Shown one piece after another: positions 61,177-64,000 of a DNA stretch of 64,000 nt. Where the stretch lies: assembly GCA_963854735.1 (NCBI GenBank), contig OY978105.1:496001-560000 (forward strand). The letters are read 5' to 3'. Origin of the DNA: Marvania coccoides (lineage: Eukaryota; Chlorophyta; Trebouxiophyceae; Chlorellales; Chlorellaceae). A program made the translations under genes and the position numbers. Each line of letters starts with the position of its first letter. Position 1 is the stretch's first letter. The notes under the pieces are model-generated. The model was given only the letters and a program-made list of their open reading frames with translations. It did not search any database and had not been told where the DNA came from.

Positions 61177-63607
61177 TTACGGCTTGTCGCCGCCACAGCC
61201 GCAGCCGGACCTAGTGGGCAGGCTGCCGGCGTACGGCATCATGGGTACCTGCCCACGGTCAACGACGCGGGGGCCAGTGAGGACGTCCTCTGCCTTAGGC
61301 CTGATGTCAACGTCGAAGATGCCCAGGGGCACTGCGATGGTGCAGCAGGCGCTGCAGAGGGGGGGGGGGGGGGGGGTGGTGGCAAGGCAGGATTAGAAAA
61401 TGCTGGGTTGAAGAGGAGGGAGAAGAAAAAATAACAGACTCTTACTTTGGCACGTCGACGATACCGGAAACGCGGCCCTCGCTGCAAGGAAAGAAATTTT
61501 ATTATAGGGAAATTCGGTGAGAAATGAAAGGGAAAGAAAATTATAAAACTCCAGCTGTCACATATTGCCCTTTTCTTGTACCAACAGACTATCATTTGCT
61601 CCGCTGCCACCCCATGCCCTGATGCCCAGCGCAAAACCTATAGTTATCAACACTCACCAGGGGCAGCAGGACAGCAGCATGTAGACCTGCTCCTTGGTCA
61701 GCCCCGTGTGGGAGGAGATGTAGTTGATGGCGTTCAGGGAGGCGCGCTTGTAGGCGATGGACGCATCCAAAAAGTGCTGCTTGCCGTCCTCGTCGATGCT
61801 AAGCCCCTCGAACACCAGCCACTCGGAGTACCAGCGGGAGCCGTCCAGCGGGGAGATCTCGAAGATGGGGTTGACGTTGAGGGGGGAGGGGCCCACCGGG
61901 GTCAAGTGCTTCATGCCGCCTCGCATAATCTCGGCCTTCATGGTGATGAAGCCCGCCATTTCGATGGCGCCGCAGAAGGAAATCTCGCCATCGCCCTGAG
62001 AAAAGTGCAGGTCGCCCACGGAGAGGTTTGCGCCCTCGACAAACACCGGGAAGTACACCTTGGAGCCGCGGCTGCAATAATAAATAAGAGAAGAACACAC
62101 TTGCCAATATCAGTTATTGAATTGGGATGGATGGAATGAGTGGAAGGCGTGAATGAATTTGCGTATAACTGGTTTTTAGTTATATATCGATAGTTGAAAG
62201 CTCAGATAGTAGTAGCACTAGGGGGAAACGAGATTTAAACAAAACAAAAAATACTTTTTCCATATACTTGCGTTAAGTTTTTGACGTCGCAGTTTCCGCC
62301 GTTCTCTCGGCCAGGGATGGTGCGTGCAGCCTCCGCCGCGTACGTCGCGAACTTGGGGTCGTCCTTGGACATGCCCCCCAGCAGGCAGTTGGTGGGATTG
62401 GGCAGGCAGGCCAGCGGGCGAGCGTGGAGGTGCTTCATCAGCGGGTGACCCTCCTCCTGCAGCGCAGACTCGCGCGTATTCCACATGTCCAGCAACTCCT
62501 GGGAGGGCGCGGTGCCGATGAGCCCAGGGTGGATCAGTCCTGCATGAAAGCAGATAATGAAGGGTCACTGCTCGGCTTAAATTTTTACGTATACACAAAT
62601 TTCACCGTTCTCTAGCTATCGGGGAATCTAGCGGGGCAGTTCCAAGGCTGCTGCAGTTAAGTGAGTATAGCAGTACTGGCGCTCTCACCTGGGAAGCGGA
62701 CGCCGGGGATGTGGCGGGAGGTGGCCCAGATGCCCTCGAAGTCCCAAATGGCCTTGCAGGCGTTCGGGAAGTGGTCGGTCAGGAAGCCACCGCCGTTCTC
62801 TCGGTCAAATATACCCGTAAATCCCCAGTTTTGGCCTGAAAAAAAATGCAGGAATGGGTGTCAGAGCGAGGTGGCTGCGAACAGGCAGCAACAGGGTCGC
62901 CAAAATGAACCAAAAACACGTAATTTGAGGCGAAATTTACAGCAGAAATGCACACGCCGCATGCATTAGTACAGGTGCACCATTATGCAAAATACGCGGC
63001 TTAGGCTGTCAATGATTTCGCCTCAAGCGAGATGTTATTTGAATTAGAAGGAGAGTTTACTCTCCCCACAACCCAACCTACCCGGAACGGTTCCAATGTC
63101 GAGGATGTCAACCACCAGCAGGTCTCCGGGATGGGCAGGCACGCCGTCCTTGTCGCTAAAAAAAAAAGGTCCGGAGAGGAAATGAGGCGCCGACAGGTCA
63201 ACATTCAACATGTCCTCCGCCGAGTCGTTGTTAACAATCTGTGGTGTAGAGGATGAAGGAAACGGAGAGTGATTTGTTTTGCTCATCTAATAGCTTATAT
63301 ACAACTTTAATTGTTCGCAATTCTCAATGAAAATATGTATAGCTTGCCTGGCCACCCGTCCACTCCATGCAGTGGACTTTGAACTGCTCCCCAGTCTCAA
63401 GTTTGGCTGCCGGGGGAATCTCTGCGTCCAATCAACATATTTTGGGCCAGGGTAAGAATGTTTTCCCCACAGCTGTTTGGGCTATGATGAAATCCTAAAA
63501 AATGAATTAAATAGTCTACCTGGGTGCCAACGGTTGTGGCAGGGGACCTTCTGCTCCCAAGGAGCCTTGTCGAAGTCCACTTCGAAGGCGAGAATTGGGT
63601 CCGTCAT
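61177..63607 (-). CDS. Formamidase (FmdA/AmdA family), eight exons
   Basis: Exons 63607-63520, 63421-63348, 63238-63082, 62835-62689, 62539-62272, 62071-61658, 61481-61446 and 61351-61177 give 452 aa. Introns 2 and 5 have GC donors (CAG|GCAAGC and AAC|GCAAGT); only these give Trp-Thr-Gly-Gly-Gln-Ile-Val-Asn-Asn-Asp-Ser and Lys-Asn-Leu-Thr-Arg-Gly-Ser. Formamidase hydrolyses formamide to formate and ammonia. Family signatures include His-Pro-Gly-Asp-Leu-Leu-Val-Val-Asp, Phe-Ser-Gln-Gly-Asp-Gly-Glu-Ile, Leu-Leu-Ser-Cys-Cys-Pro-Cys-Glu-Gly-Arg and Asn-Ala-Cys-Cys-Thr-Ile. No targeting peptide is apparent. Exon 7 is only 36 nt. Intron 7 has an 18-base G run. Confidence 0.9.
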
Positions 63608-64000
63608 CGTCCTGCAACGGGGCGGAATTATGGCGCACTGGTAGGCACATCAACTCAATGATTGGAGCAAATTAACGATTGGTCCGCGCCAACTAGATTA
63701 TAACCGATAAACTGAGACCGTGGAAACGTAGCACTGAAGGCCAGACTGGGTAATTTGCACCTCGCAATTTCGCCGATCAACAAAAATTAGGGTTCGCCGA
63801 ACAACGCGACAAGGAGGCGTCCAATCATGAAAACATCTTCTACATGGCAAGCCCATATTTAATTGAAAGAAAAATGGACAGTTGGCTCCCTAGAGAAGCA
63901 AAAACAAATGCCCTTGTCGAATAATATGATGATTTCATAAATTCTCACCTGATGCACTGATCGAGCGCTCTATGAAATATATTATGCCAGGATGATTACT
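63608..64000. other. Upstream flank of the formamidase gene, window end
   Basis: About 390 AT-rich bases, probably promoter. No coding structure visible before the window ends. Confidence 0.4.

Overview
The window is nuclear DNA of a photosynthetic eukaryote, most likely a green alga. Most genes are split by short AT-rich introns (about 70-260 nt) between GC-rich exons. Several products are plastid or plant-type: an envelope SecY (SCY2-like), a RimM with plant-style repeats, a plastid-type GNAT and a possible outer-envelope beta-barrel. The one telomere-like motif is plant-type TTTAGGG (20755-20769). I found no rRNA, tRNA, CRISPR or prokaryotic operon structure. Species cannot be named from sequence alone. 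Gene models were built by joining exons by hand so that reading phase and protein family both fit.

Layout. 1-9.2 kb: a hypothetical membrane protein, GET1, a cyclic-nucleotide-type K+ channel, an anticodon-binding-domain protein, a damaged or misread small gene, a possible envelope porin. 9-17 kb: ISCA-type Fe-S carrier, AlkB-like dioxygenase, LRR-like protein, SCY2, NDUFAF3-like factor. 18-22.5 kb: cyclin-box protein, then a repeat island (SINE-like repeat and LINE ORF2 remnant with telomeric heptamers) next to a truncated UvrD-like gene. 22.6-33 kb: Nei glycosylase with SAP domain, LARP6, MMTAG2-like protein, F-box/LRR protein, RimM. 33-41 kb: GNAT, RING protein, ankyrin protein, DUF707 protein. 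41-43 kb: repeat-bearing gene-free stretch. 43-55 kb: BTB protein, DDX55/Spb4 helicase, PTH2-like protein, plastid SDR, a coiled-coil membrane protein, a double HMG-box protein. 55-64 kb: gene-free stretch with another SINE-like copy, then dihydroxyacetone kinase, alpha/beta hydrolase and formamidase.

The genes are independently transcribed housekeeping genes, often in head-to-head pairs, and do not form one pathway. Themes are organelle biogenesis (SCY2, RimM, ISCA2, NDUFAF3), DNA and RNA maintenance (Nei, AlkB, UvrD fragment, DDX55, LARP6) and ubiquitin or SUMO-linked proteins (RING with a SIM-like motif, AlkB with UIM-like and SIM-like motifs, F-box, BTB).

The strongest unusual signal is splicing. 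Of about 60 introns I could phase, 11 use GC-AG borders and one is best explained as GA-AG. That is far above the roughly 1% typical of most plants and animals. Other notable items are two dispersed repeat families, a telomere-motif interruption in a LINE, and several family members that have lost catalytic parts (UvrD without Walker A, PTH2 without active-site residues, a K+ channel without a visible S1).
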